9,348 nt of DNA. Origin: JBDUCV01 sp040003255. GTDB taxonomy: Bacteria > Actinomycetota > Actinomycetes > Mycobacteriales > Jatrophihabitantaceae. Where the stretch lies: the NCBI GenBank assembly GCA_040003255.1, contig JBDUCV010000081.1, positions 1-9,348 of the forward strand. Direction: 5' to 3'. Positions within the stretch are counted from its first letter, which is position 1; every line of letters begins with the position of its first letter. Made by a program: the position numbers and the translations under genes. The notes under the pieces are model-generated. The model made no database searches. It saw only the letters and a list, made by a program, of their open reading frames with translations, and had not been told where the DNA came from. This document shows, in pieces, positions 1 to 5,622 of the stretch.

Positions 1-179
1 GGCGAGAGCTCCACCACGACCCGGTCCTCGGGGAGGATCCGGATGTAGTGCTGTCGCATCTTGCCGCTGATGTGCGCGAGAACCTTGTGCCCGTTGCTCA
101 GTTCCACCCGGAACATGGCGTTGGGCAGCGGTTCCACCACTCGACCTTCGACCTCGATGGCCCCGTCCTTCTTGGCCAT
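1..179 (-). CDS. infA: translation initiation factor IF-1 (partial, 3' end outside window)
   Basis: IF-1 is a small OB-fold protein that binds the A site of the 30S subunit during initiation and works with IF-2 and IF-3. The visible 59 codons begin MAKKDGAIEVEGRVVE and continue with LPNAMFRVELSNGHKV and ISGKMRQHYIRILPEDRV, the standard IF-1 signature. The family is about 72-73 residues long, so roughly 13 are missing beyond position 1. The ATG start fits the conserved N-terminus. The purine-rich GGAGGA (181-186) sits unusually close, with only two bases between GGAGG and ATG. The gene is the first cistron after a strand switch: the preceding gene (370-855) is divergent, so infA needs its own promoter, and a candidate lies at 319-349. 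In related genomes rpmJ, rpsM, rpsK and rpoA usually follow. The identification is firm. Confidence 0.97.
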   Translation of the reverse strand, partial: MAKKDGAIEVEGRVVEPLPNAMFRVELSNGHKVLAHISGKMRQHYIRILPEDRVVVELS

Positions 180-269
180 ATCCTCCGCTTTTCGTCGCGA
201 ACATGGGACGTACCGGTACTGCTGCGTGCAAACACGAGTGGTGCGGCATCCGAAGGGTTCCGATCCTCC

Positions 270-288
270 GCCCGCGGCCAAAGCGGGC
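270..288 (-). other. short hairpin in the infA leader
   Basis: The transcript-sense sequence GCCCGC, a 7-nt loop, then GCGGGC forms a perfect 6-bp stem. It is followed at once by GGAGGAT, a copy of the infA ribosome binding motif. There is no U-tract, so an intrinsic terminator is unlikely. It could shape the leader or simply be chance in GC-rich DNA. Confidence 0.35.
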
Positions 289-318
289 ATGGGAGAACGG
301 CGGCATGCACCGCTGTCG

Positions 319-349
319 AGTGTACGCGAGCCACCGTGACGCACGCCAA
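319..349 (-). promoter_or_regulatory. candidate infA promoter
   Basis: On the minus strand TTGGCG (344-349) is followed after 19 bases by TACACT (319-324), a good match to the actinobacterial TANNNT -10 box. The spacer is slightly long and the -35 is imperfect. Transcription would start near 311, giving a leader of about 130 nt before infA. A promoter is expected here because the upstream gene runs the other way. Confidence 0.45.
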
Positions 350-363
350 TCCGGTGCGATCAT
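336..363 (+). promoter_or_regulatory. weak candidate promoter for a leaderless Lrp/AsnC transcript
   Basis: GTGACG (336-341) and GATCAT (358-363) are 16 bases apart, and the -10-like box ends 6 bases before the GTG start at 370. That spacing would put the transcription start on the start codon, which agrees with the absence of a Shine-Dalgarno. Both boxes are imperfect (GATCAT matches TATAAT at 4 of 6), so this is tentative. Confidence 0.25.
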
Positions 364-369
364 GTCCCG

Positions 370-855
370 GTGGCTGGTCAGCGCGGGCTCGACGCCCTTG
401 ACGTGTTGCTGCTCTCGTTGATCCGCGCGCACCCGCGGGTCGGCATCCTTGAGCTGTCCCGGCTGGCGGGTGTGGCCCGGGCGACGGTGCAGGCACGGCT
501 TCGCCGGATGGAGGAATCTGGCGTCATCACCGGATATGGGCCGGACGTGGACGTGACCGCGGCCGGCTTCCCGGTGCAGTCCTACGTCACGCTCGAGATC
601 GCGCAGGGCGGGCTGGACGAGGTGGCGGCAGCGCTTTATGGCATCCCCGGCGTGCTCGAGGCGTGCGCGACCACCGGGTCGAGCGACGTGCTGTGCCGGG
701 TGGCGGCGGCGTCACACCAGGATCTGCAGGCCACCCTGCTGGCGCTGAACCGGGTGGCCGGCGTCGTCCGGTCGACGAGCGTCGTGGTGCTGTCGACCGT
801 CGTCGCCCCCAGGGTGCTGCCGCTACTGCAGTCCGATCAGGCTGGGCAAAACTAG
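370..855 (+). CDS. Lrp/AsnC-family transcriptional regulator
   Basis: This 161-residue protein has the length and two-domain plan of the Lrp/AsnC (feast/famine) family. Residues about 7-66 form the winged helix-turn-helix: LDALDVLLLSLIRAHPRVG, then ELSRLAGVARATVQARLRRM, where the recognition helix lies, then GVITGYGPDV. Residues about 70-145 fit the RAM ligand-binding and oligomerisation domain (SYVTLEI, GIPGVLEACATTGSSDVLCRV, VAGVVRSTSVVVLSTVV). Such proteins form dimers or octamers and respond to amino acids or similar small molecules; the ligand here is unknown. The start is GTG at 370, the only plausible start after the in-frame stop at 337-339. No Shine-Dalgarno precedes it, so a leaderless message is possible. 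It is the only plus-strand gene, lies between map and infA, and ends in a CTAG shared with the map stop. Base use looks like that of its neighbours. Confidence 0.88.
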   Translation: MAGQRGLDALDVLLLSLIRAHPRVGILELSRLAGVARATVQARLRRMEESGVITGYGPDVDVTAAGFPVQSYVTLEIAQGGLDEVAAALYGIPGVLEACATTGSSDVLCRVAAASHQDLQATLLALNRVAGVVRSTSVVVLSTVVAPRVLPLLQSDQAGQN

Positions 856-1682
856 GCGGAAACGGTCGAGAGCTGCACGCCACGCGAGGCCAGCTCCGCA
901 CGACCACCGTCCTCGGCGGTCAGCACCCAGGGCCCGTCGGACAAGATCGCGACGCTGTGTTCCCAGTGCGCGGCCAGCATCCCGTCGGTGGTGACCACCG
1001 TCCAGCCGTCGTCGAGTTCGCGAGTGTCGGGTGAGCCCAGGGTGATCATTGGCTCGATCGCCAGCGCCATGCCCGGCGTCAGCCTCGGCCCACGACCGGG
1101 ACGTCCGTGGTTGAGGACGTGCGGGTCCATGTGCATCGCCGAGCCGATGCCGTGCCCGCCGTAGCCGGTGACGATGCCGTAGTCGCCAGCTGCCCGCACC
1201 GACGTCTCGACCGCGTGCGAGATGTCACTGAGCCGACCGCCCGCGCGCACCACGGCCAGCCCGTCCCACAACGACGCCTCGCAGGTGGCCGACAACGCGG
1301 CCGCGGCGGGCGAGACCGACCCCACCGGGACGGTGATCGCCGAGTCACCGTGCCAACCCTCGATGATCGCCCCGAAGTCGATCGAGATCAGGTCGCCCTC
1401 GCGCAAGACGTCCGACTCGGACGGGATGCCGTGGACGATCCGGTCGTTGACGGATGCGCAGATCACCGCCGGATAGCCGTGGTAGCCGAGAAACGACGAT
1501 TCCGCGCCGGCTTCGCGCAGGACGTCACGCGCGATGGCATCCAGGTCGAGGGTCGACACCCCAGGCGCGACCGCCGCACGCATCGCGGCCAGCGCCTCGG
1601 CGACGACCAAGCCGGCCGAGCGCATCAAGCCGAACTCGGCGACGGTTTTCAGCTCAATTGCGTCACGCTCGCGTCGCCTCAC
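852..1682 (-). CDS. map: methionine aminopeptidase, type I
   Basis: Map removes the initiator methionine from new proteins at the ribosome exit, using two metal ions. The 276-residue protein has the complete set of pita-bread-fold ligands: D102 (in SIDFG), D113 (in HGDSA), H177 (in GGHGIG), E210 (in LAIEPM) and E241 (in HWEHS). H84 in the VHGIP motif corresponds to the conserved active-site histidine. I chose GTG at 1682 (VRRRERDAIELKT) because it gives the usual family N-terminus and starts 13 nt after the adk stop. A TTG 48 bases upstream would add 16 unconserved residues and overlap adk. The ribosome binding site is weak, so coupling to adk is likely. There is no long N-terminal SH3-binding or zinc-finger extension of the kind found on some actinobacterial paralogues. 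The TAG stop lies inside the CTAG that also ends the convergent regulator gene. Confidence 0.95.
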   Translation of the reverse strand: MRRRERDAIELKTVAEFGLMRSAGLVVAEALAAMRAAVAPGVSTLDLDAIARDVLREAGAESSFLGYHGYPAVICASVNDRIVHGIPSESDVLREGDLISIDFGAIIEGWHGDSAITVPVGSVSPAAAALSATCEASLWDGLAVVRAGGRLSDISHAVETSVRAAGDYGIVTGYGGHGIGSAMHMDPHVLNHGRPGRGPRLTPGMALAIEPMITLGSPDTRELDDGWTVVTTDGMLAAHWEHSVAILSDGPWVLTAEDGGRAELASRGVQLSTVSA

Positions 1683-1695
1683 GCCGCGGTCCCGT

Positions 1696-2355
1696 TCAGG
1701 CCGGGACAGCGAATGGTGCCAGTGCGGCAATGGCTCGCTCGGTGACGTCCTCTACCGGGCCGAACGCGTCCATGATCACCAGTTGGCCACGGCGGTCATA
1801 AAAGTCGATCAACGGTGAGGTCTGGGCGGCGTAAACGTCGAGACGATGGCGCACGGTCTCGGCCTTGTCGTCGTCGCGGTGGTAGAGCTCGCCGCCGCAG
1901 CGGTCGCACACGTCCGTGCTCTTGGGCGGATCGAACTCGACGTGCCAGACGTGCCCGCACTTCTTGCAAGTACGCCGACCCGAGAGCCGGCGCACCACCT
2001 CGTTGTTGTCGACGTCCAGCTCGAGCACGACGTCGAGGGAGGTGTGCAGATCGCGCAGCATGCCATCGAGCTCGTGTGCCTGGGCGACGTTGCGCGGAAA
2101 GCCGTCGAGCAGGAAGCCGGTGCTCGCATCGGGCTGACTCAGCCGATCGCGCACCATCGCGTTGGTGACCTCGTCGGGAACCAGGTCGCCCGCGTGCATG
2201 AACTTGCTGGCCATCTTGCCCAGGTCGGTGCCCCCGGACACGTTGGCCCGGAAGATGTCGCCGGTTGAGATCTTGGGGATCGAAAAGGATTCGACGATGA
2301 ACTCAGCCTGGGTTCCCTTGCCCGCGCCAGGCGGACCGATGAGCACGACTCTCAT
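1696..2355 (-). CDS. adk: adenylate kinase, long form with zinc-binding LID
   Basis: Adk catalyses ATP + AMP to 2 ADP in the cytosol. The 219-residue protein begins MRVVLIGPPGAGKGTQAEF with the P-loop at residues 7-15, has the AMP-binding TGDIFR segment near 31-36 and DGFPR at 84-88, and carries a long LID domain (about 126-163). Within the LID four cysteines, C130, C133, C150 and C153, form two CxxC pairs typical of a structural zinc site. Short actinobacterial Adk proteins of about 181 residues, such as that of M. tuberculosis, lack this insertion, so this is the long type. ATG at 2355 is supported by a strong AGGAGGTG (2363-2370) with 9 nt between GGAGG and the start. It lies 50 nt after secY and 13 nt before map, in the common secY-adk-map arrangement. 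Confidence 0.97.
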   Translation of the reverse strand: MRVVLIGPPGAGKGTQAEFIVESFSIPKISTGDIFRANVSGGTDLGKMASKFMHAGDLVPDEVTNAMVRDRLSQPDASTGFLLDGFPRNVAQAHELDGMLRDLHTSLDVVLELDVDNNEVVRRLSGRRTCKKCGHVWHVEFDPPKSTDVCDRCGGELYHRDDDKAETVRHRLDVYAAQTSPLIDFYDRRGQLVIMDAFGPVEDVTERAIAALAPFAVPA

Positions 2356-2405
2356 TCGGTCACACCTCCTCGAGACGTTGCGGGCGCCGGATGTAGCCGG
2401 GGAAT

Positions 2406-3713
2406 CTAGCGCAAGAATCCTTCGTAGTTGCGTTGCATGAGCTGGCTCTCGATCTGCTTCACCGTGTCGAGGCCCACGCCAACCATGATCAGCACCGCCG
2501 TTCCACCGAACGGGAAGTTCTGGTTGTTGCCGCCGGTGACCGAGAAGAAGAAGTTCGGCAATACCGCCACGATCGCGAGGTACATCGCGCCGGGCAGGGT
2601 GATGCGTGACAGGACGAATTGCAGGTACTCGGCAGTCGGTCGACCGGGGCGAATCCCTGGGATGAACCCGCCGTACTTCTTCATGTCGTCGGCACGCTCA
2701 ACCGGGTTGAACGTGATGCTTACGTAGAAGTAGGCGAAGAAGATGATGAGCACGACGTAAATGCCGATGTGCACCCAGGACGTCTGGCTGATCAGGTAAC
2801 GGTTGACGAAGCGCTGGAAGGTACCGGTGCCGTTGCCCTGCAGCTGGCTGAGCAGCTGCGGGATGTAGAGCAGCGACGAGGCGAAGATGACCGGTATGAC
2901 GCCCGCCTGGTTGACCTTGAGCGGCAGATAGGTCGAGGTGCCGCCGTACTGCCGGCGGCCGATCATCCGTTTCGCATACTGGACCGGGATGCGTCGCTGG
3001 GCCTGCTCGACGAAGACCACTGCCGCGATGATCGCCAAGCCAAGGGCGATGACCAGCACGAAGATGAAGTTGCCGCCGTTTTGCCGGATCGCGTTGCCCT
3101 CGGCCGGGATGCGCGCCGCGATCGAGGTGAACATCAGCACGCTCATGCCGTTGCCCACGCCGCGGTCGGTGATCAGCTCGCCCAGCCACATGATCACCGC
3201 GGTGCCGGCCGTCATGCAGATGACCATCGTCGACAGGGTGAAGATGTCCTCCTTATAGAGGATCTGCTGGTTGCAACCCTGGAACAGCTGGCCGCTACGG
3301 GCCAGCGCGATGAAGCCCGTCGACTGCAGGATCGCCAGCCCGATGGTCAGGTAGCGGCTGTACTGGGTCAGCTTCTGCTGCCCGGACTGCCCTTCCTTCT
3401 TCAACTGCTCGAAGCGCGGGATGACCACGACCAGCAGCTGGATGATGATGCTGGCGGTGATGTAGGGCATGATCCCGAGCGCGAACGCGGAGAGCTTCAG
3501 CAGCGCACCGCCGGAAAACAGGTTGATCAGCGCGTAGACGTCACGCGACGCCCCGTTGTTCGCGGCCTTGATGCACTCGTTGATGGCCGACGTGCTCGTG
3601 TTGGGCGTCGGAACGGACGCCCCGAGCCGGTACAGCACGATGATCGCCAGCGTGAAGAGGAGCTTCTTACGCAGATCCGGGGTCCGGAATGCCGATACGA
3701 AAGCGCTGAGCAA
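2406..3713 (-). CDS. secY: preprotein translocase subunit SecY
   Basis: SecY is the pore of the SecYEG translocon, which moves exported proteins across the membrane and inserts membrane proteins into it. The 435-residue protein has about ten hydrophobic segments, roughly 18-37, 73-95, 117-135, 155-178, 186-203, 215-235, 270-288, 315-335, 372-392 and 402-415. The family signature is present (NLFSGGALLKLSAFALGIMP at 64-83), as are the cytosolic loop QYAKRMIGRR (245-254) and the region KKYGGFIPGIRPGRPT (345-360), which belongs to the ribosome- and SecA-contacting loops. The start is TTG at 3713: MLSAF at the N-terminus is normal for actinobacterial SecY, and AGGAGGAT (3717-3724) sits 5 nt upstream. 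The gap of 205 nt to rplO is the largest in the operon and may hold a secondary promoter. The gene is intact, with no unusual residue noticed. Confidence 0.97.
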   Translation of the reverse strand: MLSAFVSAFRTPDLRKKLLFTLAIIVLYRLGASVPTPNTSTSAINECIKAANNGASRDVYALINLFSGGALLKLSAFALGIMPYITASIIIQLLVVVIPRFEQLKKEGQSGQQKLTQYSRYLTIGLAILQSTGFIALARSGQLFQGCNQQILYKEDIFTLSTMVICMTAGTAVIMWLGELITDRGVGNGMSVLMFTSIAARIPAEGNAIRQNGGNFIFVLVIALGLAIIAAVVFVEQAQRRIPVQYAKRMIGRRQYGGTSTYLPLKVNQAGVIPVIFASSLLYIPQLLSQLQGNGTGTFQRFVNRYLISQTSWVHIGIYVVLIIFFAYFYVSITFNPVERADDMKKYGGFIPGIRPGRPTAEYLQFVLSRITLPGAMYLAIVAVLPNFFFSVTGGNNQNFPFGGTAVLIMVGVGLDTVKQIESQLMQRNYEGFLR

Positions 3714-3716
3714 CAG

Positions 3717-3724
3717 ATCCTCCT
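3717..3724 (-). promoter_or_regulatory. ribosome binding site that supports the TTG start of secY
   Basis: AGGAGGAT in transcript sense lies with GGAGG 5 nt before TTG (3711-3713). No ATG or GTG in the secY frame is nearby, so this site decides the start. Confidence 0.8.
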
Positions 3725-3815
3725 GCGCGGGGCCACCGGGCCTAGGACGAGCGCCCCCGACATGTTCTCGAGTACCCGGCCGACGGCGGCACCGGGCGAT
3801 GGGAAACCTTGATTC

Positions 3816-3821
3816 AGGCTA
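3816..3821 (-). promoter_or_regulatory. candidate extended -10 promoter for secY-adk-map
   Basis: On the minus strand TGTTAGCCT reads as an extended -10 (TGn followed by TAGCCT, matching TANNNT). No good -35 hexamer is found 17-19 bases upstream. If used, transcription would begin near 3808 and give a leader of about 95 nt before secY. Its place downstream of the hairpin at 3868-3903 would suit a separately controlled secY unit. Confidence 0.35.
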
Positions 3822-3867
3822 ACAGTCCGCTGCTGCGGGCTGCTTCGTGCGAACGTCCTAGCGACGT

Positions 3868-3903
3868 GCTCGGGGCCGGACGGCCATCCGCCCGACCCCG
3901 AAC
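3868..3903 (-). terminator. strong hairpin between rplO and secY; possible attenuator or U-less terminator
   Basis: In transcript sense the arms GTTCGGGGTCGGGC (3903-3890) and GTCCGGCCCCGAGC (3881-3868) pair over 14 bp around an 8-nt loop. Three of the pairs are G-U. The plus-strand version would have A-C mismatches at those three places, so the full stem exists only in the operon transcript. It begins 15 nt after the rplO stop. No U-run follows, so a classical intrinsic terminator is not shown. It could be a weak terminator, an RNA-stability element between the ribosomal and secY parts, or a processing site. Confidence 0.5.
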
Positions 3904-3915
3904 CACATCGATGTG
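3904..3915. repeat. 12-bp perfect palindrome CACATCGATGTG
   Basis: This perfect inverted repeat lies 3 nt after the rplO stop and directly abuts the base of the strong hairpin. Its low GC content stands out from the surroundings. It could be a protein-binding site, an added stem at the base of the hairpin, or chance. Confidence 0.4.
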
Positions 3916-3918
3916 CTT

Positions 3919-4365
3919 CTACAGCTCGGTGACCGTTCCGCCGGCGGCGACGATCTTGTCCCGAGCAGTGTCGGAAAAGGCGTGGGCGGTGATATCGAGT
4001 TTGACCTCGCCGATATCGCCATTGCCGAGCACCTTCACCGGGGCGTCCTTGCGCACTGCGCCCGATCCGACCAGGGCGTCGACGTCGACGGTCCCGCCCT
4101 TCGGGAACAGCTCGGCCAGCCGGGCCACGTTGACGACCTGATACTCGACCCGGAACGGGTTCTTGAAGCCCTTGAGCTTCGGCAGCCGCATATGAATCGG
4201 CATCTGGCCGCCCTCGAAGCTGGCTGGCACCTGGTAGCGGGCCTTGCTGCCCTTGGTGCCGCGGCCGGCGGTCTTGCCCTTGGCACCCCCTTCACCACGA
4301 CCGACGCGGGTCTTCCTGGTGTGCGCGCCGGGAGCGGGGCGAAGGTGGTGAACTTTGAGCGTCAT
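3919..4365 (-). CDS. rplO: 50S ribosomal protein L15
   Basis: L15 is a late-assembling large-subunit protein with a long basic N-terminal tail that threads into 23S rRNA. The 148-residue product starts MTLKVHHLRPAPGAHTRKTR, followed by the Gly/Lys/Arg-rich stretch GRGEGGAKGKTAGRGTKG (22-39), then FEGGQMPIHMRLPKLKGF (50-67) and the globular C-terminal part ending AAGGTVTEL. Length and motifs are normal. ATG at 4365 is only 4 nt after the rpmD stop, and a GAGGAG sequence lies inside the last codons of rpmD, so the two are probably coupled. It is the last ribosomal gene before the long spacer and secY. Confidence 0.97.
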   Translation of the reverse strand: MTLKVHHLRPAPGAHTRKTRVGRGEGGAKGKTAGRGTKGSKARYQVPASFEGGQMPIHMRLPKLKGFKNPFRVEYQVVNVARLAELFPKGGTVDVDALVGSGAVRKDAPVKVLGNGDIGEVKLDITAHAFSDTARDKIVAAGGTVTEL

Positions 4366-4369
4366 GGCG

Positions 4370-4552
4370 TTACTCGACCTCCTCGACCGAAACCAGGTGG
4401 GTCACGGTCTGGACCATGCCGCGAATTTCGGGCCGGTCCTCCTTGACGACGACGTCGTGGATCCGCTTGAGGCCCAGCGACCGCAGAGTCTCGCGCTGGT
4501 TCTGCTTGTTGCCGATCCTCGACCGGGTCTGGGTGATCTTCAGGTGTGACAT
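4370..4552 (-). CDS. rpmD: 50S ribosomal protein L30
   Basis: L30 is a small one-domain large-subunit protein. The 60-residue sequence MSHLKITQTRSRIGNKQNQR, then LRSLGLKRIHDVVVKEDRPEIRGM and a C-terminal VTHLVSVEEVE, is typical. Two ATGs are in frame, at 4558 and 4552. I prefer 4552 because GAGG (4561-4564) is then 8 nt away, whereas it would be 2 nt from the other start; the choice changes only two residues (MT). The gap after rpsE is 16 nt and the gap before rplO is 4 nt. Confidence 0.95.
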   Translation of the reverse strand: MSHLKITQTRSRIGNKQNQRETLRSLGLKRIHDVVVKEDRPEIRGMVQTVTHLVSVEEVE

Positions 4553-4568
4553 GGTCATCGCCTCGCTG

Positions 4569-5201
4569 TCAGCCTCGCCCAGCGCGGGCGCGCAGCAGTC
4601 CGGGAGGGGCGACGTCCTCGAGCGGCAGGCCACGGCGGGCCGCGACCTCCTCGGGACGGACCAGACCCTTGAGGGCTGCCACCGTCGCGTGGACGATGTT
4701 GATCGGGTTGTCGGAACCGAGCGACTTGCTCAGCACGTCGTGGATCCCGGCACATTCGAGCACGGCCCGCACCGGACCACCGGCGATAACCCCGGTACCC
4801 GGGCTGGCCGGCTTGAGCAGCACAACGCCGGCCGCCGCCTCGCCCTGGATCGGGTGCGGGATGGTCTGCTGGATCCGCGGGACCTTGAAGAAGTTCTTCT
4901 TGGCCTCCTCGACCCCCTTGGCGATCGCCGCGGGAACCTCCTTGGCCTTGCCGTAGCCGACGCCGACCGTGCCGTCACCGTCGCCGACGACCACGAGCGC
5001 AGTGAAGCTGAACCGCCGGCCACCCTTGACCACCTTGGCGACCCGGTTGATCGTCACGACCCGCTCGAGGTGCGCGCTCTTCTCCGGTGCGGCACCGTCA
5101 CGTCCGCCCCGGCCGCCGTCTCGGCGGTCACGGCGGTCGGACCGCTGGCCACCACCGGGCTCGTTGCCGCCCGTGCGGGCTCCGCGCTGCGGTCCGGGCA
5201 T
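4569..5201 (-). CDS. rpsE: 30S ribosomal protein S5
   Basis: S5 helps translational accuracy and the mRNA helicase activity of the 30S subunit; in E. coli it is a site of spectinomycin-resistance mutations. The 210-residue protein has a Gly/Arg/Asp-rich, probably disordered N-terminal extension (1-42). This is followed by the S5 double-stranded-RNA-binding fold (about 44-107, with VAKVVKGGRRFSFTALVVVG and GYGKAKEVP) and the C-terminal domain (about 115-190, with AGGPVRAVLECAGI and GSDNPINIVHATV). E. coli S5 is about 167 residues, and the extra length at the N-terminus is usual in actinobacteria. The ATG at 5201 is set by GAGGAG (5210-5215) 8 nt upstream. A possible 9-codon minicistron fills the gap after rplR and ends TGATG on this start. 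Confidence 0.97.
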   Translation of the reverse strand: MPGPQRGARTGGNEPGGGQRSDRRDRRDGGRGGRDGAAPEKSAHLERVVTINRVAKVVKGGRRFSFTALVVVGDGDGTVGVGYGKAKEVPAAIAKGVEEAKKNFFKVPRIQQTIPHPIQGEAAAGVVLLKPASPGTGVIAGGPVRAVLECAGIHDVLSKSLGSDNPINIVHATVAALKGLVRPEEVAARRGLPLEDVAPPGLLRARAGRG

Positions 5202-5230
5202 CAGACGTTCTCCTCAGGTGCGATGTTCAT
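5201..5230 (-). CDS. possible 9-codon minicistron bridging rplR and rpsE
   Basis: Directly after the rplR stop (TGA immediately followed by ATG) a frame reads MNIAPEENV and ends in TGA, whose final A begins the rpsE ATG (TGATG). The rpsE ribosome binding site lies inside it as two Glu codons (GAG GAG). A ribosome ending rplR could restart here and be delivered onto rpsE. No Shine-Dalgarno precedes its own ATG, and so short a frame can occur by chance, so confidence is low. Confidence 0.25.
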   Translation of the reverse strand: MNIAPEENV

Positions 5231-5620
5231 TCAGAATTCCAATCCGGCGTCGCGTGCGGCGTCCGCGAACGCCGCGATGCGACCGGTGTAAGTGTTGCCG
5301 CCGCGGTCGAAGACGACCCGGCTCACTCCAGCCGCTTTGGCGGCCTCGGCGATCTTGGCGCCGACCGACTTGGCCTGCGCGGTCTTGTCCCCGTCGGTCT
5401 GCTTGTAAGTGGACGCCGACGCGAGTGTGGTGCCGGTCGCGTCGTCCACGATCTGCACGAACAGGTGCCGTGCCGATCGGGTGACGACCAGCCGGGGCCG
5501 ATCGGCACTGCCGACAACCTTCTTGCGCAGCCTGAAGTGCCGGCGGCTCTTGGCGACCCGACGGGTGGCCGAGATGCCGGCCGAACGGTGCGCGCGGTGC
5601 AGGATGCTCGATGCTGCCAT
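5231..5620 (-). CDS. rplR: 50S ribosomal protein L18
   Basis: L18 binds 5S rRNA, with L5 and L25-type proteins, and links it to 23S rRNA in the central protuberance. The 129-residue protein has a basic N-terminus (RRVAKSRRHFRLRKKVVG, 20-37), RPRLVVTRSARHLFVQIVDD (41-60) and the conserved C-terminal VVFDRGGNTYTGRIAAFADA (102-121) ending GLEF. ATG at 5620 is 2 nt after the rplF stop, with AGGT 8 nt upstream. A GTG two codons earlier overlaps the rplF stop and would have too short a spacing. The TGA stop is followed immediately by ATG. Confidence 0.96.
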   Translation of the reverse strand: MAASSILHRAHRSAGISATRRVAKSRRHFRLRKKVVGSADRPRLVVTRSARHLFVQIVDDATGTTLASASTYKQTDGDKTAQAKSVGAKIAEAAKAAGVSRVVFDRGGNTYTGRIAAFADAARDAGLEF

Positions 5621-5622
5621 GA

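Larger units (their letters stand above)
180..369. promoter_or_regulatory. divergent intergenic region between infA and the Lrp/AsnC gene
   Basis: This 190-bp spacer must hold the infA promoter (minus strand) and the start signals of the Lrp/AsnC gene (plus strand). It contains a minus-strand promoter candidate (319-349), a 6-bp perfect hairpin in the infA leader (270-288), and two copies of the 9-mer GCGGAGGAT on the minus strand (180-188 and 263-271). The copy nearer infA is its ribosome binding site. I see no convincing extra gene here. Lrp-family proteins often bind near their own gene, so autoregulation is possible, but no clear operator was found. Confidence 0.6.

Noticed and set aside
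866..900. GAGCTG ... CAGCTC inverted repeat inside the end of map as a terminator for the Lrp/AsnC gene
   Set aside because: Only 6 bp, a long mismatched interior and no U-tract; not convincing.
1683..1730. Upstream TTG extension of map
   Set aside because: It would overlap the end of adk and add 16 unconserved residues; GTG at 1682 gives the normal family N-terminus.
1107..1745. A 212-codon plus-strand frame opposite map
   Set aside because: Antisense shadow of map with low-complexity Arg/Asp composition and no recognisable fold.
2352..2363. GTG ACC GAA TGA mini-frame overlapping the adk start as ATGA
   Set aside because: Only three sense codons, and its start overlaps the adk ribosome binding site; it shows how easily ATGA overlaps arise by chance.
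3527..3763. ATG frame starting at 3763 and running into secY in another frame
   Set aside because: It overlaps the secY coding region out of frame and shows no coupling or recognisable product.
2619..3812. A 397-codon open frame on the plus strand opposite secY
   Set aside because: It is antisense to an intact, strongly recognised secY; its product is rich in Asp/Arg/Glu repeats typical of a reversed GC-rich gene and shows no domain.
3868..3915. 16-codon frame starting at ATG 3914 just after rplO
   Set aside because: It ends at a TAG within the gap without reaching secY, and lies largely inside the strong hairpin, so translation is not supported.
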